A stretch of DNA of 64,000 nucleotides from Dyadobacter sp. CECT 9275 (GCF_907164905.1 NZ_CAJRAF010000001.1:593001-657000), one strand, 5' to 3'; numbered from the stretch's first letter, positions 46,280 through 56,130 are shown. The notes: generated by a model not told the origin, from the letters alone. Numbers and translations: made by a program.

Positions 46280-47311
46280 ATGTTTAAAGGTTTAAATTTT
46301 CTATTCCTGGTCGGAATGACCCTGCTGGTGGCTAGTACGGGATTTGCTCAAACAGGCAAAGACATCGCTGCCGGGCGACTGGAAAGAGAAATGGAACGGA
46401 TAGCGAAACTGGCCAAGGGTAAAGTCGGTATTTATGCGGTGCACCTGGAATCAGGCATGGAGGTAAGTATGAACCTGAAAGAAAGATTCCCGATGGCAAG
46501 TACGGTAAAAGTAGCCATTGCGGTACAGCTTTTAAAAAAGATAGAAAAAGGGGAGCTGTCGCTGATGACCATGGTGGATCTGCAGCCGTCGGATCTGCAT
46601 CCCGGAAGTGGTACCCTGGATGTGCTGTTTGCCAAACCGGGTGTTCAGCTTTCGGTACAGAACCTGCTCGAGCTGATGATGACCATCAGTGATAATTCCG
46701 CTACCGACATTTTACTTCGGCTGGCGGGCGGCGCTGAGGCCGTCAGGGACTGTCTGAAAAACCTGGGCATTCAGGGGATGTCCGTAGATCGAACCATTAT
46801 CCAGCTCATCGCAGACCTGGAAGGAATTACCCTACCTCCGCAGGAGCAGTGGGTATCGGGTTTTTACAGCAAATTATGGGAAACTACCACACCCGCATCC
46901 CGGCTCGCTGCCGAAATGAAACTGAGAACTGACCCACGCGATACCTCCACGCCCGAGGCGATGGTGAACCTGCTCAGCCAGATTTACAAGGGTACCGCAC
47001 TTCAACCGGAAAGCAGGGATCTGCTACTGGCAGTAATGGAAAGGTGTAAAGGAGGTACCGCGCGGATCAAAGGATACCTTCCGCCTGAAACGGTGGTGGC
47101 CCATAAAACAGGAACCTTAAATGCCAGTGCCACCGATGATGTTGGGATTATTACTTTGCCGGATCATGCCGGACATATAGCCATTGCTGTTTTTGTGGCC
47201 TCCTCCGCTCAGCCAATGGCAGAACGTGAACAGACCATAGCCCACCTGAGCCGTACGGTTTATGATTATTTTCTCTTTCAACAACCTGTAACTTCCGCTT
47301 ATCCCCGCTGA
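46280..47311 (+). CDS. Class A beta-lactamase-like serine hydrolase
   Basis: A 343-residue exported protein (signal peptide to about GFAQ) with the penicillin-interacting fold. Ser74 and Lys77 form the SxxK motif in PMASTVKVAIAV; SDN is at 137-139; KTG at 276-278. The omega-loop region after SVDRTII is longer than in classical class A enzymes, and no clear Glu166-Asn170 (ExxLN) is seen before DPRDTSTPEAM. Deacylation of beta-lactams may therefore be inefficient, and a cell-wall peptidase or esterase role is possible. Only a biochemical test can say. One base separates its stop from the ATG of the next serine hydrolase, so they are co-translated. Confidence 0.8.
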   Translation: MFKGLNFLFLVGMTLLVASTGFAQTGKDIAAGRLEREMERIAKLAKGKVGIYAVHLESGMEVSMNLKERFPMASTVKVAIAVQLLKKIEKGELSLMTMVDLQPSDLHPGSGTLDVLFAKPGVQLSVQNLLELMMTISDNSATDILLRLAGGAEAVRDCLKNLGIQGMSVDRTIIQLIADLEGITLPPQEQWVSGFYSKLWETTTPASRLAAEMKLRTDPRDTSTPEAMVNLLSQIYKGTALQPESRDLLLAVMERCKGGTARIKGYLPPETVVAHKTGTLNASATDDVGIITLPDHAGHIAIAVFVASSAQPMAEREQTIAHLSRTVYDYFLFQQPVTSAYPR

Positions 47312-47312
47312 T

Positions 47313-48809
47313 ATGAAGTACCTTCTGCTCGCCATGCTCATCGGCATAACATGTACTTCACATGCTCAGAAAAAAATAACTGCCAAACAGATTCAGGAGT
47401 TTGACAGCTATGTGGAAATGGTTCGCAAACAATGGGATGTGCCAGGGCTGTCGATTACAGTGGTCAAGGATAATCAGGTTATTTTCAAAAAGGGATATGG
47501 TGTGCGGGAACTGGGAAAACCGGAACGGGTGGATACCCAAACCTTATTTGCCTGCGCCTCCACAACCAAGGCCATGACCGTTGCGCTGATGGGTATGCTG
47601 GTGGATGAAGGGAAAATCCGGTGGGATGATCCTGTTTATAAATATCTGCCAGAACTCCAGTTTTATGATCCTTACGTTACGCGCAATGTAAGGATACGGG
47701 ACCTGCTCACGCACAATACGGGTGTTGGCAGTACCGATTTTTTTACAGGAGCCATGCACATCCCTGTCAATGAAATGTTCAAACGGATGGTGCTCGTTAA
47801 ACCTTCCTATCCATTGCGGGGAGGGTTTGTGTATCAGAATATAATGTACTCAGCGGCGGGCCGTATCATTGAAAGACTTACCGGTAAATTATGGTCGGAG
47901 GTGATACAGGAAAGGATCTTCACTCCGCTGGGGATGGATCAGACTGCTCCCAAAAGAGGGTTTATCAAAACAGAAAATGTAACCAGGCCGCATTACAAAA
48001 TCAACGATACCATCAGGGTAATTGATTACGGAGCCGACAGTGAGATCGGGTCTGCAGGTGCCGTGTGGTCGTCTGCGGATGATATGAGTAAATGGGTGAT
48101 TTGCATGCTGGACAGCAGTAAGTTTAACGGAGGCCGACTTCTAAAGCCTGAAACCTGGGCAGAAATATTTAAGCCGCACACGATGTTCCCGGCCGACGAA
48201 TACCCTACCATGCAAATCCTGCAACCTAACTGGCGCACCTACGGACTCGGGTGGTACCAGCACGACTACAAGGGGAAAAAAGTTAATTTTCACACCGGAA
48301 GCCTTTCAGGATTGACCGCCATCACCGCACAGTTGCCGGAAGAAAAACTGGGTATTTTCGTGTTTGGGAATTATGACCATGCAGAGGTAAGGCATGTACT
48401 GGTTTATAAAGCTTTTGACTGGTTTGCACTCGGAGGCGCACGGGACTGGAATTCGGAGTTCAGGACACTGTATTCCGGTCTGGCAGAAAAGAACAGAGAA
48501 AACGTTGCGGATTTTGAGAAGAAGAGAGTTTTGAATACCAAGTCCTCACTGGCTTTGCAGGAATATGCCGGGAAGTATGTCAGTCCGCTCTATGGCGAAG
48601 CGGAAATTATCGTAATGGACAATTTGCTGTCCGTTAATGTAAACCATGTTTTGTATGCCAAATTAGCCCACTGGCATTATGATACTTTCCGGGGCCCGTA
48701 TCAAAAGGCATGGTATGGCAAGGCCACCGCAAGATTTAATCTGAATGTTGGGGGGGAGGTGGATGTGCTGTGGTTTGATGGAATGGAATTCAGAAAAGCT
48801 AAAAATTAA
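47313..48809 (+). CDS. Serine hydrolase, class C beta-lactamase / AmpC-type family
   Basis: A 498-residue exported hydrolase with the beta-lactamase (PF00144) fold. The SxxK motif has Ser83 and Lys86 in ACASTTKAMTV, the Tyr-x-Asn motif is Y174-Q-N176 in FVYQNIMYSAAG, and HTG sits at about 345 in FHTGSLSGLTA. The C-terminal ~100 residues form a DUF3471-like lipocalin-type domain (YAGKYVSPLYGEAEIIV), as in many esterases and D-aminopeptidases of this family. It directly follows the class A-like gene (1-base gap). True AmpC activity is not implied. Confidence 0.85.
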   Translation: MKYLLLAMLIGITCTSHAQKKITAKQIQEFDSYVEMVRKQWDVPGLSITVVKDNQVIFKKGYGVRELGKPERVDTQTLFACASTTKAMTVALMGMLVDEGKIRWDDPVYKYLPELQFYDPYVTRNVRIRDLLTHNTGVGSTDFFTGAMHIPVNEMFKRMVLVKPSYPLRGGFVYQNIMYSAAGRIIERLTGKLWSEVIQERIFTPLGMDQTAPKRGFIKTENVTRPHYKINDTIRVIDYGADSEIGSAGAVWSSADDMSKWVICMLDSSKFNGGRLLKPETWAEIFKPHTMFPADEYPTMQILQPNWRTYGLGWYQHDYKGKKVNFHTGSLSGLTAITAQLPEEKLGIFVFGNYDHAEVRHVLVYKAFDWFALGGARDWNSEFRTLYSGLAEKNRENVADFEKKRVLNTKSSLALQEYAGKYVSPLYGEAEIIVMDNLLSVNVNHVLYAKLAHWHYDTFRGPYQKAWYGKATARFNLNVGGEVDVLWFDGMEFRKAKN

Positions 48810-48993
48810 CGGATATAGATGTCCTGATGAGCAGAACTTCTATGGTGTTGTTGAATTTTTTTGAATCAAATGATATAATTAATCAGAGATAAAACAATAA
48901 ATTTGACAGCTTAGATACTTTATTTGCAAAAGGACAAGGGTTTTGCCGTTTTCCTGAAAGCTACCTAACTATTAAGTGAGTCAGATTTCTTCG

Positions 48994-49605
48994 ATGAGTG
49001 CCTTAGCCGTTAAAAACCTGCCGGATGATGAGGAGATATTGCTGTGGCATGAGCTGTTGACAGGTAATGTCACTTCGTTTGAACAGCTTATCGGGCGTAC
49101 CTATGATCTGTTGTTTCAATATGGCAGCAAATTCAGCCGTGACAGGGAGTTGATCAAGGATTCCATCCAGGATGTGTTTCTGGAAGTTTGGGAAAAAAGG
49201 AGTACCCTCAACGGGAATATTCCTCCCAAAGCTTATCTGCTGGCATCCCTTCGCCGCAGGTTACACAGGCTCGGCCAACGTAACCGAATGGTCCCGGTGG
49301 AAGATTTCAGCCAGCTTCCTTCCGGCTTTGACATCGAATTCAGTGCGGAGTATCTTTTTATCCGGCTGGAAGAAGACAAACAGACCGCAAGCCGCATCAC
49401 ATGCCTGCTGAATGAATTACCCAAAAGACAAAAAGAGGCGGTCTATCTTAAATTCTTCCATGACCTCGACCGCGACGAAATAGCTACCATCATGGATATC
49501 CATCCGCAGTCGGTATCCAACCTATTGCAAACTGCTTTTAAATGGATGAAAAACCAGTGGAAGGTATTGATATCCATTGTGTTACTGGTTAGCCTCTTTC
49601 AGTAG
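48994..49605 (+). CDS. ECF RNA polymerase sigma factor
   Basis: A sigma factor of about 203 residues from the ATG at 48994; a GTG at 48976 would add 6 residues. Region 2 is at about 25-75 (DLLFQYGSKFSRDRELIKDS, QDVFLEVW) and region 4 at about 130-185 (LPKRQKEAVYLKFFHDLDRD, IATIMDIHPQSVSNLL). It ends in a hydrophobic stretch (WKVLISIVLLVSLFQ) that might touch the membrane. The next gene is a FecR-type anti-sigma factor and then SusC/SusD, the standard cell-surface-signalling arrangement for a carbohydrate locus. Confidence 0.92.
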   Translation: MSALAVKNLPDDEEILLWHELLTGNVTSFEQLIGRTYDLLFQYGSKFSRDRELIKDSIQDVFLEVWEKRSTLNGNIPPKAYLLASLRRRLHRLGQRNRMVPVEDFSQLPSGFDIEFSAEYLFIRLEEDKQTASRITCLLNELPKRQKEAVYLKFFHDLDRDEIATIMDIHPQSVSNLLQTAFKWMKNQWKVLISIVLLVSLFQ

Positions 49606-49702
49606 TCCGCATTGCTCTCCATAAAATTTAAAAAAAAGATAAAAAAATACAGTATCGGATAAAGGTACGTGTCTAATGGTATTTGAATGATAACATTTTG
49701 AC

Positions 49703-50815
49703 ATGGATCGTTACCATAATTTTACCGCTGAGGAGTTTCTCTGGGATGAATCTTTCCGTAACTGGGTTTTGAGGCCCACGAGGGAAGATGACGCCAGATG
49801 GCGAAACTGGATCGCGGAAAATCCTGATAAGGAGTCTGTCATTCTTCGCGCGAAGGGCCTTGTCCTGGGCATATCTCCTGGCGTCGTTGCGCTGCCCGAT
49901 GCAGAGAAACAAAATGCGATCAGGAAGATATTGAGTCAGTTAAGTGAGCCTTCTGAGGAGGCAGAACAGATAGATGTCCTCCGTTTTTATCAAAAAAACT
50001 GGTTCCGTTTAGCGGCTGCTATTCTGTTGGTTATTGGACTGGCATGGGGCATGTGGGGACGGCATACAGATAAATCCAGGGTTAATTATGAGCAACTGGT
50101 GGCTACTTCTGCTGACGTGCTGACCGAAAAAGTGAACCATACGGACAAGCCCTTCCTGGTTACACTGCAGGATGGGAGTACTGTATTGCTGAACCCCCAA
50201 AGCAAAATCAGCTATCCTGCAAAATTCGGGTCCGACAAACGTGAGGTGTACCTCTCAGGCGAGGCTTTTTTTGATATAGCCAAAGATCCTTCCAAACCAT
50301 TTTTTGTGTATGCCAATGAAGTGGTTACCAAAGTATTGGGCACAAGCTTTTTTGTGCGGTCCTATACCAATGAAAAGGAGGTATCGGTTTCAGTGAAAAC
50401 CGGTCGAGTGGCGGTTTTTGCCAGAACGGATCCGGGCATTGAAAACAAACAGAATTCCAAGGAACTGACAGGCGTGGTGATTGAACCAAACCAGCAGATT
50501 GTTTTCGTGCGCGAAACGGTAAAAATCACCAAGAGCCTTATTTCCAAACCCGAGCTTGTGGCAGAAAAAGACAATCATTACAATTTTGACTTTGACGAAA
50601 CCCCTGTTTCTGCGGTTTTCTCGGTTCTTCAGAATGCATACGGTATTGAAATTATATACGACAAAAATATCATGAGCGAGTGCCCTATCACAGCCACGCT
50701 CACCGAATTGTCATTATTTGAAAAACTTGATCTGATCTGTAAGGCCGTCGGAGCGGAGTATGAACTGATCGACGGGCGGATCATTATTGAAGGTAAAGGT
50801 TGTAAAATGCAATAA
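49703..50815 (+). CDS. FecR-domain anti-sigma factor
   Basis: A 370-residue regulator of the sigma factor. A cytoplasmic N-terminus of about 100 residues binds sigma; one membrane helix is at 101-119 (FRLAAAILLVIGLAWGMWG); the FecR domain at about 140-245 contains VTLQDGSTVLLNPQSK and VYLSGEAFFDIAKD; and a C-terminal DUF4974-like STN-type fold has NFDFDETPVSAVFSVLQNAY. It would receive the signal from the STN domain of the adjacent SusC protein and then release the sigma factor. It lies 97 bases after the sigma gene. Confidence 0.93.
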   Translation: MDRYHNFTAEEFLWDESFRNWVLRPTREDDARWRNWIAENPDKESVILRAKGLVLGISPGVVALPDAEKQNAIRKILSQLSEPSEEAEQIDVLRFYQKNWFRLAAAILLVIGLAWGMWGRHTDKSRVNYEQLVATSADVLTEKVNHTDKPFLVTLQDGSTVLLNPQSKISYPAKFGSDKREVYLSGEAFFDIAKDPSKPFFVYANEVVTKVLGTSFFVRSYTNEKEVSVSVKTGRVAVFARTDPGIENKQNSKELTGVVIEPNQQIVFVRETVKITKSLISKPELVAEKDNHYNFDFDETPVSAVFSVLQNAYGIEIIYDKNIMSECPITATLTELSLFEKLDLICKAVGAEYELIDGRIIIEGKGCKMQ

Positions 50816-50822
50816 AGAAAAA

Positions 50823-50848
50823 GCCGGCAATGCTCCAACATTACCGGC
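50823..50848. terminator. Hairpin between the anti-sigma and susC genes
   Basis: Ten-base arms (50823-50832 and 50839-50848) with one mismatch around a 6-base loop, preceded by an A-run. It begins 8 bases after the fecR stop. There is no U-tract on the forward strand, so partial attenuation between regulators and susC is only a possibility. Confidence 0.4.
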
Positions 50849-50949
50849 CTCAGAGTGCCCCGAAGGTTTTGCCGACCATAACATCTCATTTTGTGGGATG
50901 CGGGGAAGTTAGTGCCAATAATCACAATTAACAAAAACTGTTCAAAACT

Positions 50950-53900
50950 ATGAAAATACCGTTACAGTTCAATCGTCAACTGTTAATTCTTATGCGGATA
51001 GGTCTGGCTCAACTTGTTTTATCAGTGTGGTTTATGGGTACGGCCACCGCCGTTGATGTCCGTGCCCAGGAATTATTAAACAAGAAAATAAGTGTACAGG
51101 CCCAGAATCAGGATGTGAAAGCAGTACTTCACCTGATTGAAAAACAGGTGGGCGTCCGGTTTATTTTCAGTTCCAAGCTGATCCAGTCCAACCGGAAAAT
51201 TACCATTCTTAAATCCAATCAGGAGTTATCAAAAGTATTGGAGGACTTTCTGGTGCCACTTGGTCTGATGTATGAGGTTTCAGGAAAAAACATCGTGATC
51301 AAACCTTCGGCCCAAATTCCCGAAACTCAGCCCGGCACTTCCCTTAAAACAACCCTCTGGCAGGCAGCAGAGATTGTGATCAAGGGAAAAGTAACCGATG
51401 CAGATACCAAGGAAGCATTGCCGGGAGTCAATATTCTGGTAAAAGGTACCCAGACCGGTACCTCAACCGACGCCAATGGAAACTACTCCCTCTCGCTGGA
51501 AGATGCCAACGTAACCCTGGTTTTTAGTTTTGTGGGTTACGAGTCGCAGGAACACAGGGCGGGGAATTCAAATGAAATCAATATCAGTCTTAAAACAGAC
51601 CAGAAATCTCTGGAAGAAGTACTGGTGGTGGGTTATGGTACGGTAAAGAAAAGTGATCTGACCGGATCCGTTTCATCCGTGAAGTCTGCTGAACTCACCG
51701 CCTATCCTGCGTTGGGGACGGTGCAGGCGCTGCAGGGACGTGCTGCCGGTGTTCAGATCCAGTCCAACAATGGTGAGCCGGGTTCATCTTTTAAGGTACG
51801 TATCCGGGGAGGTACTTCCATTAATGCCAGCAGCGATCCTATTTATGTGGTGGACGGTTTCGTGGGCGGTGCTTTGCCCCCTCCGGAAGATATTGAATCT
51901 ATTGAAGTGTTGAAAGATGCTTCTGCAACAGCCATTTACGGGTCCAGAGGCGCCAATGGGGTGATCATGGTAACCACTAAAAAGGGGCAGTCGGGCAAAC
52001 CCAGAATTGACTTCAATACCTCGTTCTCGTCTCAGACCGAAATCAACAGGCTCAAGCTGCTGAACGCTGAGCAGTTCCTTGCATACGTAAAAGAAGCGCG
52101 ACCAAATATTGTATCTGCAGGTGCAGATACCGACTGGCAGGATCTGATCCTGCGCAAAGGAGGTATTCAGAATCACCAGCTTTCGATCTCCGGCGGTAGT
52201 GATGCGGTAAAATACTATGTATCAGGAGCGTATTACGACCAGAAAGGTATCATTCTAAATTCCGGATACAAACGTTATTCCGTAACCAGCAATATTGATA
52301 TCCAGGCGGCAAAAAGATTAAAAGTAGGGCTTAATCTTTTCGCTCAGCGCATCTCCCGTCAGCAGTCAAAAACGCAGGAAGGCTCCGGCGGACTGACACC
52401 CGGAGTCATTGCATCGGCGTTTAAATTTGAGCCCGACCAGCCCATCATGGATGCCAACGGAAGATTTACCGTGGCCAGGCTGAACGACCCGATCGACAAC
52501 CCCTATGCCATTGCGACACAACTTCAGAATGAATCGTTAAACGACCGGATACAAGGGAACCTTTATGCCGAATATGATATCCTGAAAGGCCTCAAATTCA
52601 GGACTACCCTGGGTGCTACCACCAACAGCGGACGGGCCGGTACCTTCACGCCAACAACCCTGAACGACGGCCGGAATGTGGGCGGCAGGGCTTCTGTTAA
52701 CGGGTCAAAAAGTACCTTGCTGCTGAATGAAAACTACCTGACGTACAGTACCAAAATAGATGCTTTCCATGATCTTTCCGCTATGGTGGGTTATTCGCAA
52801 CAAACATCCTCCAGCGAGGCCTGGGGCGGAACAGGCCAGTCGTTTATTACTGATGCGGTTTCTTATTGGAACCTGGGCGGTTCGTCGGTATGGCAAAGTC
52901 CTACTTCCGGTCTGACGGAGTGGCAGCTGGCTTCCTACTATGCAAGAGTAACGTACGCATTTGCAGATCGTTATCTGTTTACCGGTAATATCCGCCGCGA
53001 TGGATCATCCAATTTCAGCAAAAACCATAAGTGGGCCATGTTCCCATCTGGTGCTTTTGCCTGGAAAATGTCAAGCGAACCTTTTATGGCGAATGTAAGG
53101 GCCATTAATCAATGGAAATGGAGAGTGAGTTACGGCTTAACGGGTAACCAGGCCATTGCGCCTTACCAGACCATGGCCAGGTTCTCCAATGTATACACCA
53201 TTATTAATGGGGTTCCTGTAAACGCTGTGAGGCCTACCACCATTGCAAACGACGACCTCACCTGGGAAACCACAGCGCAGTTTGACGTGGGTACAGACGT
53301 AAGTCTTTTTAATAACCGTCTGAACCTGATGGTGGATTACTACCGTCGGGTTACCAAAGACCTGCTTTTCAGCGTACAGCTTCCGCAATATTCAGGATAT
53401 ACCAATCAGCTGCAGAACATCGGTTCGGTGGAGAACAAAGGATTTGAGATCACAGTCAATACCCGTAACCTGGTGGGTGCCCTGAAATGGAGCACGGATA
53501 TCAACCTGTCTGTGAACAGAAACAAGGTACTTACCTTGCCGGGAGGCACCGATATCCTTTACGGTTCGGCACCAGGACACATGGTTGGGCTGGGGCAGAC
53601 ACAGATCTTACGTGAGGGCTATCCGGTAGGAAGTTTTTACGGATGGATCTATGACGGCGTTTACCAGCAGGGAGATACTTTCATTCCGGGTGGAGGATTT
53701 GAAGTGGCAGCAGGCGGAGAGAAGTTCAGGGATATTAATGGTAAAAAAGACAGCAATGGCAAACTAACCGGGGAGCCCGACGGACAGCTCAACAGCGACG
53801 ACCGTACCATCATCGGCAATCCGCATCCAAAGTTCACCTGGGGTATGAACAATGATTTCAGCTGGAAGGGTCTGGACCTCAACGTTTTCTTCCAGGCTTC

Positions 53901-54330
53901 CCAGGGGAATGATATGCTGAGTTATACGCTCATGGAACTTAACCTGCTTTCGGGGATCAACAATGCTACCACGGATGCATTGAACCGCTGGTCTCCAACC
54001 AATACCAATACGGATGTTCCCAAAGCATTGACAGGACGTACCCGAAGGGTTTCCACACGCTGGATTTCAGATGGAAGTTTTGTCCGGTTAAAAAACCTTG
54101 CACTCGGGTACAATTTGCCAAAACCGGTTCTGGATAAACTGAAACTTACCAAGCTCAGAGTATACGTAAGTGCCCAGAACATCCTGACGTTCACCAAATA
54201 CAAGGGTTATGATCCCGAAGTAAATTATTCGTCGGATGGTAATACCGAAAGTAATACCAATCTGGGGTTGGACTACGCCAGTTATCCCAACGCCAAGTCG
54301 TATACGGTTGGTTTGAACATCGGTTTCTAG
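50950..54330 (+). CDS. SusC/RagA TonB-dependent transporter with STN signalling domain
   Basis: A 1126-residue importer. After the signal peptide (to about residue 39) there is a secretin/TonB short N-terminal (STN) domain at about 45-115 (KISVQAQNQDVKAVLHLI, VRFIFSSKLI), then CarboxypepD_reg (GKVTDADTKEALPGVNIL), the TonB-box-like LVVGYGTVKKSDLTGSV, plug (IEVLKDASATAIYGSRGANG) and barrel, ending YTVGLNIGF. The STN domain lets the receptor signal through the FecR protein to the ECF sigma factor when its substrate is bound. It is followed 29 bases later by its SusD partner. Confidence 0.95.
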   Translation: MKIPLQFNRQLLILMRIGLAQLVLSVWFMGTATAVDVRAQELLNKKISVQAQNQDVKAVLHLIEKQVGVRFIFSSKLIQSNRKITILKSNQELSKVLEDFLVPLGLMYEVSGKNIVIKPSAQIPETQPGTSLKTTLWQAAEIVIKGKVTDADTKEALPGVNILVKGTQTGTSTDANGNYSLSLEDANVTLVFSFVGYESQEHRAGNSNEINISLKTDQKSLEEVLVVGYGTVKKSDLTGSVSSVKSAELTAYPALGTVQALQGRAAGVQIQSNNGEPGSSFKVRIRGGTSINASSDPIYVVDGFVGGALPPPEDIESIEVLKDASATAIYGSRGANGVIMVTTKKGQSGKPRIDFNTSFSSQTEINRLKLLNAEQFLAYVKEARPNIVSAGADTDWQDLILRKGGIQNHQLSISGGSDAVKYYVSGAYYDQKGIILNSGYKRYSVTSNIDIQAAKRLKVGLNLFAQRISRQQSKTQEGSGGLTPGVIASAFKFEPDQPIMDANGRFTVARLNDPIDNPYAIATQLQNESLNDRIQGNLYAEYDILKGLKFRTTLGATTNSGRAGTFTPTTLNDGRNVGGRASVNGSKSTLLLNENYLTYSTKIDAFHDLSAMVGYSQQTSSSEAWGGTGQSFITDAVSYWNLGGSSVWQSPTSGLTEWQLASYYARVTYAFADRYLFTGNIRRDGSSNFSKNHKWAMFPSGAFAWKMSSEPFMANVRAINQWKWRVSYGLTGNQAIAPYQTMARFSNVYTIINGVPVNAVRPTTIANDDLTWETTAQFDVGTDVSLFNNRLNLMVDYYRRVTKDLLFSVQLPQYSGYTNQLQNIGSVENKGFEITVNTRNLVGALKWSTDINLSVNRNKVLTLPGGTDILYGSAPGHMVGLGQTQILREGYPVGSFYGWIYDGVYQQGDTFIPGGGFEVAAGGEKFRDINGKKDSNGKLTGEPDGQLNSDDRTIIGNPHPKFTWGMNNDFSWKGLDLNVFFQASQGNDMLSYTLMELNLLSGINNATTDALNRWSPTNTNTDVPKALTGRTRRVSTRWISDGSFVRLKNLALGYNLPKPVLDKLKLTKLRVYVSAQNILTFTKYKGYDPEVNYSSDGNTESNTNLGLDYASYPNAKSYTVGLNIGF

Positions 54331-54359
54331 CATTTCAAAATCCTTAAACAAGAGACAAA

Positions 54360-55877
54360 ATGAAGTACCCTATAAAAAAATTATTTCTCCTCTCTTTCGC
54401 AGCCATTATGCTGGGCTGTGTTGATCTGGACGAAAAGCCTGTCGGATTATTGGCACCCGAATCCATGTTCCGCTCCAAGCAGGACGTTCAGACAGCTATT
54501 TTCGGTGCTTATGGCTGGATCGCCACAGAAAGGCTTTATGGCAGGCAATTCGTTTCCGCACTGATGCTGCGGAGTGATATGGAAGACATCGGTGACCGCG
54601 GTACACCCGCAGAAAGACAGCAGGTCAACGATTTTAGTATGGATGATAACAACAACATGGTCATTCAGTTCTGGCCAACGTGGTACCAGGTCATCAGTGC
54701 CGCCAATGCGGCAATTGCCGGAGCGGAAGCTTTGAAACTACCCGAAAATGAGATCAACCCGCTCATCGCAGAGGCTCGTTTTGTAAGGGCATTCAGTTAT
54801 TTTCACCTGGTGCAGGTTTTTGGAGATATCCCTTATATCGACTATTTCATCAGTAATCCGAATACGGTAAAAGAGATTTCCAAAACACCCGCGGCAACGG
54901 TTTATACAGGCATCATGGCCGACCTGGAATTTGCCAAACAATGGCTGCCGGAAAAGCAGCCTGCCGAGGTACGCAGCCGCCCGTCAAAAGGTACTGCCGC
55001 TTCTTATCTGGCGTCGGTATACCTGACCAACCAGGATTATCAGAAAGCATATACCGAAGCAAAGTGGGTGATCGACAACAAGGATAAATTTGGCTATGCC
55101 CTCGAGGCCGACTTCCAGACACTCTTTAAGGCGCCCCAGGCCAACAATATGAAGGAGCACGTTTTTGATATTGATTTCCTGGGCTTGCAAAGCGGAGCCG
55201 GTGGCGCCAACGACGACATCGTTCCTCCCATGACGGGCGTAAGGGGTGGTGATGCGCCCAGGAGTGGATGGAGTGTGATTGTGCCCTCAATGAAAGTATA
55301 TGAAACCTGGGATTCAAGAGATTACAGGAAGGAAGTAAGTTTTGACGACTCGATCATGATCGGCGGGAAGCTGGCGCCTTACACGCAATTTCCCAATACC
55401 AAACGGCCGCATATTGCCAAGTATGCCCGGTTTGCAGGAAATTCCAACTCTGAGGGCCGTTATTCGGATCATAACTATGCCGCCTTCCGGTATGCCGAAG
55501 TGCTGTTGATTGCCGCGGAAGCATCCGCAGAACTCAACGGTTCCAACGAGGAGGCCATCGGGTATATCAACCAGATCAGGGCAAGAGCACGGAACTGGGC
55601 AGGCAAGCAAACCAATTTTCCTGAAAATGTAAAGGCTGGTTTGGGCAAAGCCGAGTTCATTGAGCTGGTGCTGGAAGAACGCCGCCTGGAGCTGGCCTTT
55701 GAATACAAACGCTGGTACGATATCAAACGCCGGAATCTGGGAGAAAAAGTATTTAAGGGTCCCGACGCCATGGAACCCCATGCCAACTTCAATCCTGCCC
55801 GCGATTACCTGATGCCCTTGCCAAGGGTGGAGCTGCAGGTGAACCCCAATCTGGCACCGCAGAATCCGGGATATTGA
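54360..55877 (+). CDS. SusD/RagB outer-membrane glycan-binding lipoprotein
   Basis: A 505-residue lipoprotein: signal with lipobox MLGC (Cys20), then the typical ESMFRSKQDVQTAIFGAY, four TPR-like helices (AEARFVRAFSYFHLVQVFGD, then YLASVYLTNQDYQKAY) and the closing RAARNW-like region (NQIRARARNWAG) with EERRLELAFEYKRWYDIKR. It belongs to the main SusD/RagB family and would cap SusC in the same operon. A terminator follows at 55952-55987. Confidence 0.94.
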   Translation: MKYPIKKLFLLSFAAIMLGCVDLDEKPVGLLAPESMFRSKQDVQTAIFGAYGWIATERLYGRQFVSALMLRSDMEDIGDRGTPAERQQVNDFSMDDNNNMVIQFWPTWYQVISAANAAIAGAEALKLPENEINPLIAEARFVRAFSYFHLVQVFGDIPYIDYFISNPNTVKEISKTPAATVYTGIMADLEFAKQWLPEKQPAEVRSRPSKGTAASYLASVYLTNQDYQKAYTEAKWVIDNKDKFGYALEADFQTLFKAPQANNMKEHVFDIDFLGLQSGAGGANDDIVPPMTGVRGGDAPRSGWSVIVPSMKVYETWDSRDYRKEVSFDDSIMIGGKLAPYTQFPNTKRPHIAKYARFAGNSNSEGRYSDHNYAAFRYAEVLLIAAEASAELNGSNEEAIGYINQIRARARNWAGKQTNFPENVKAGLGKAEFIELVLEERRLELAFEYKRWYDIKRRNLGEKVFKGPDAMEPHANFNPARDYLMPLPRVELQVNPNLAPQNPGY

Positions 55878-55951
55878 GTTACCTCTTTACGGACAGATAA
55901 CCGGCCAAAATCAGCGATACGGATTTAGGATTTATTGTAGTGATATTCATG

Positions 55952-55988
55952 AAGAGGGTGCCAAATCTGTGATGAGGCACCCTCTTTG
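55952..55988 (+). terminator. Rho-independent terminator after susD
   Basis: An 11-bp stem (55952-55962 with 55976-55986) with a 13-base loop and T-rich end, 75 bases after the susD stop. Confidence 0.78.
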
Positions 55989-56066
55989 ATTTGGATGTTT
56001 TCATTATAACTGGACGAAGAATAGTGATTTGCCAATTAACGCTTATCCGAAGGTCTGCGTAAAACC

Positions 56067-56130
56067 CGTATTCCATTGTCAGTAAATCTGATTTCAAGGA
56101 TAAAATCAGGTTTACTGACAATGGAATACG
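56067..56130. repeat. 28-bp near-perfect inverted repeat before the glycosidase gene
   Basis: Arms 56067-56094 and 56103-56130 match except for one wobble pair, with an 8-base loop. It lies between the susD terminator and the glycosidase gene, about 145 bases before its ATG. It has no U-tract, so it is not a plain terminator. It may be an operator, a leader structure or a small repeat element. Confidence 0.8.

Noticed and set aside
46280-47311. Calling the class A-like gene an antibiotic-resistance determinant
   Set aside because: The catalytic SxxK, SDN and KTG motifs are present, but Glu166 is not recognisable; resistance cannot be claimed from sequence.
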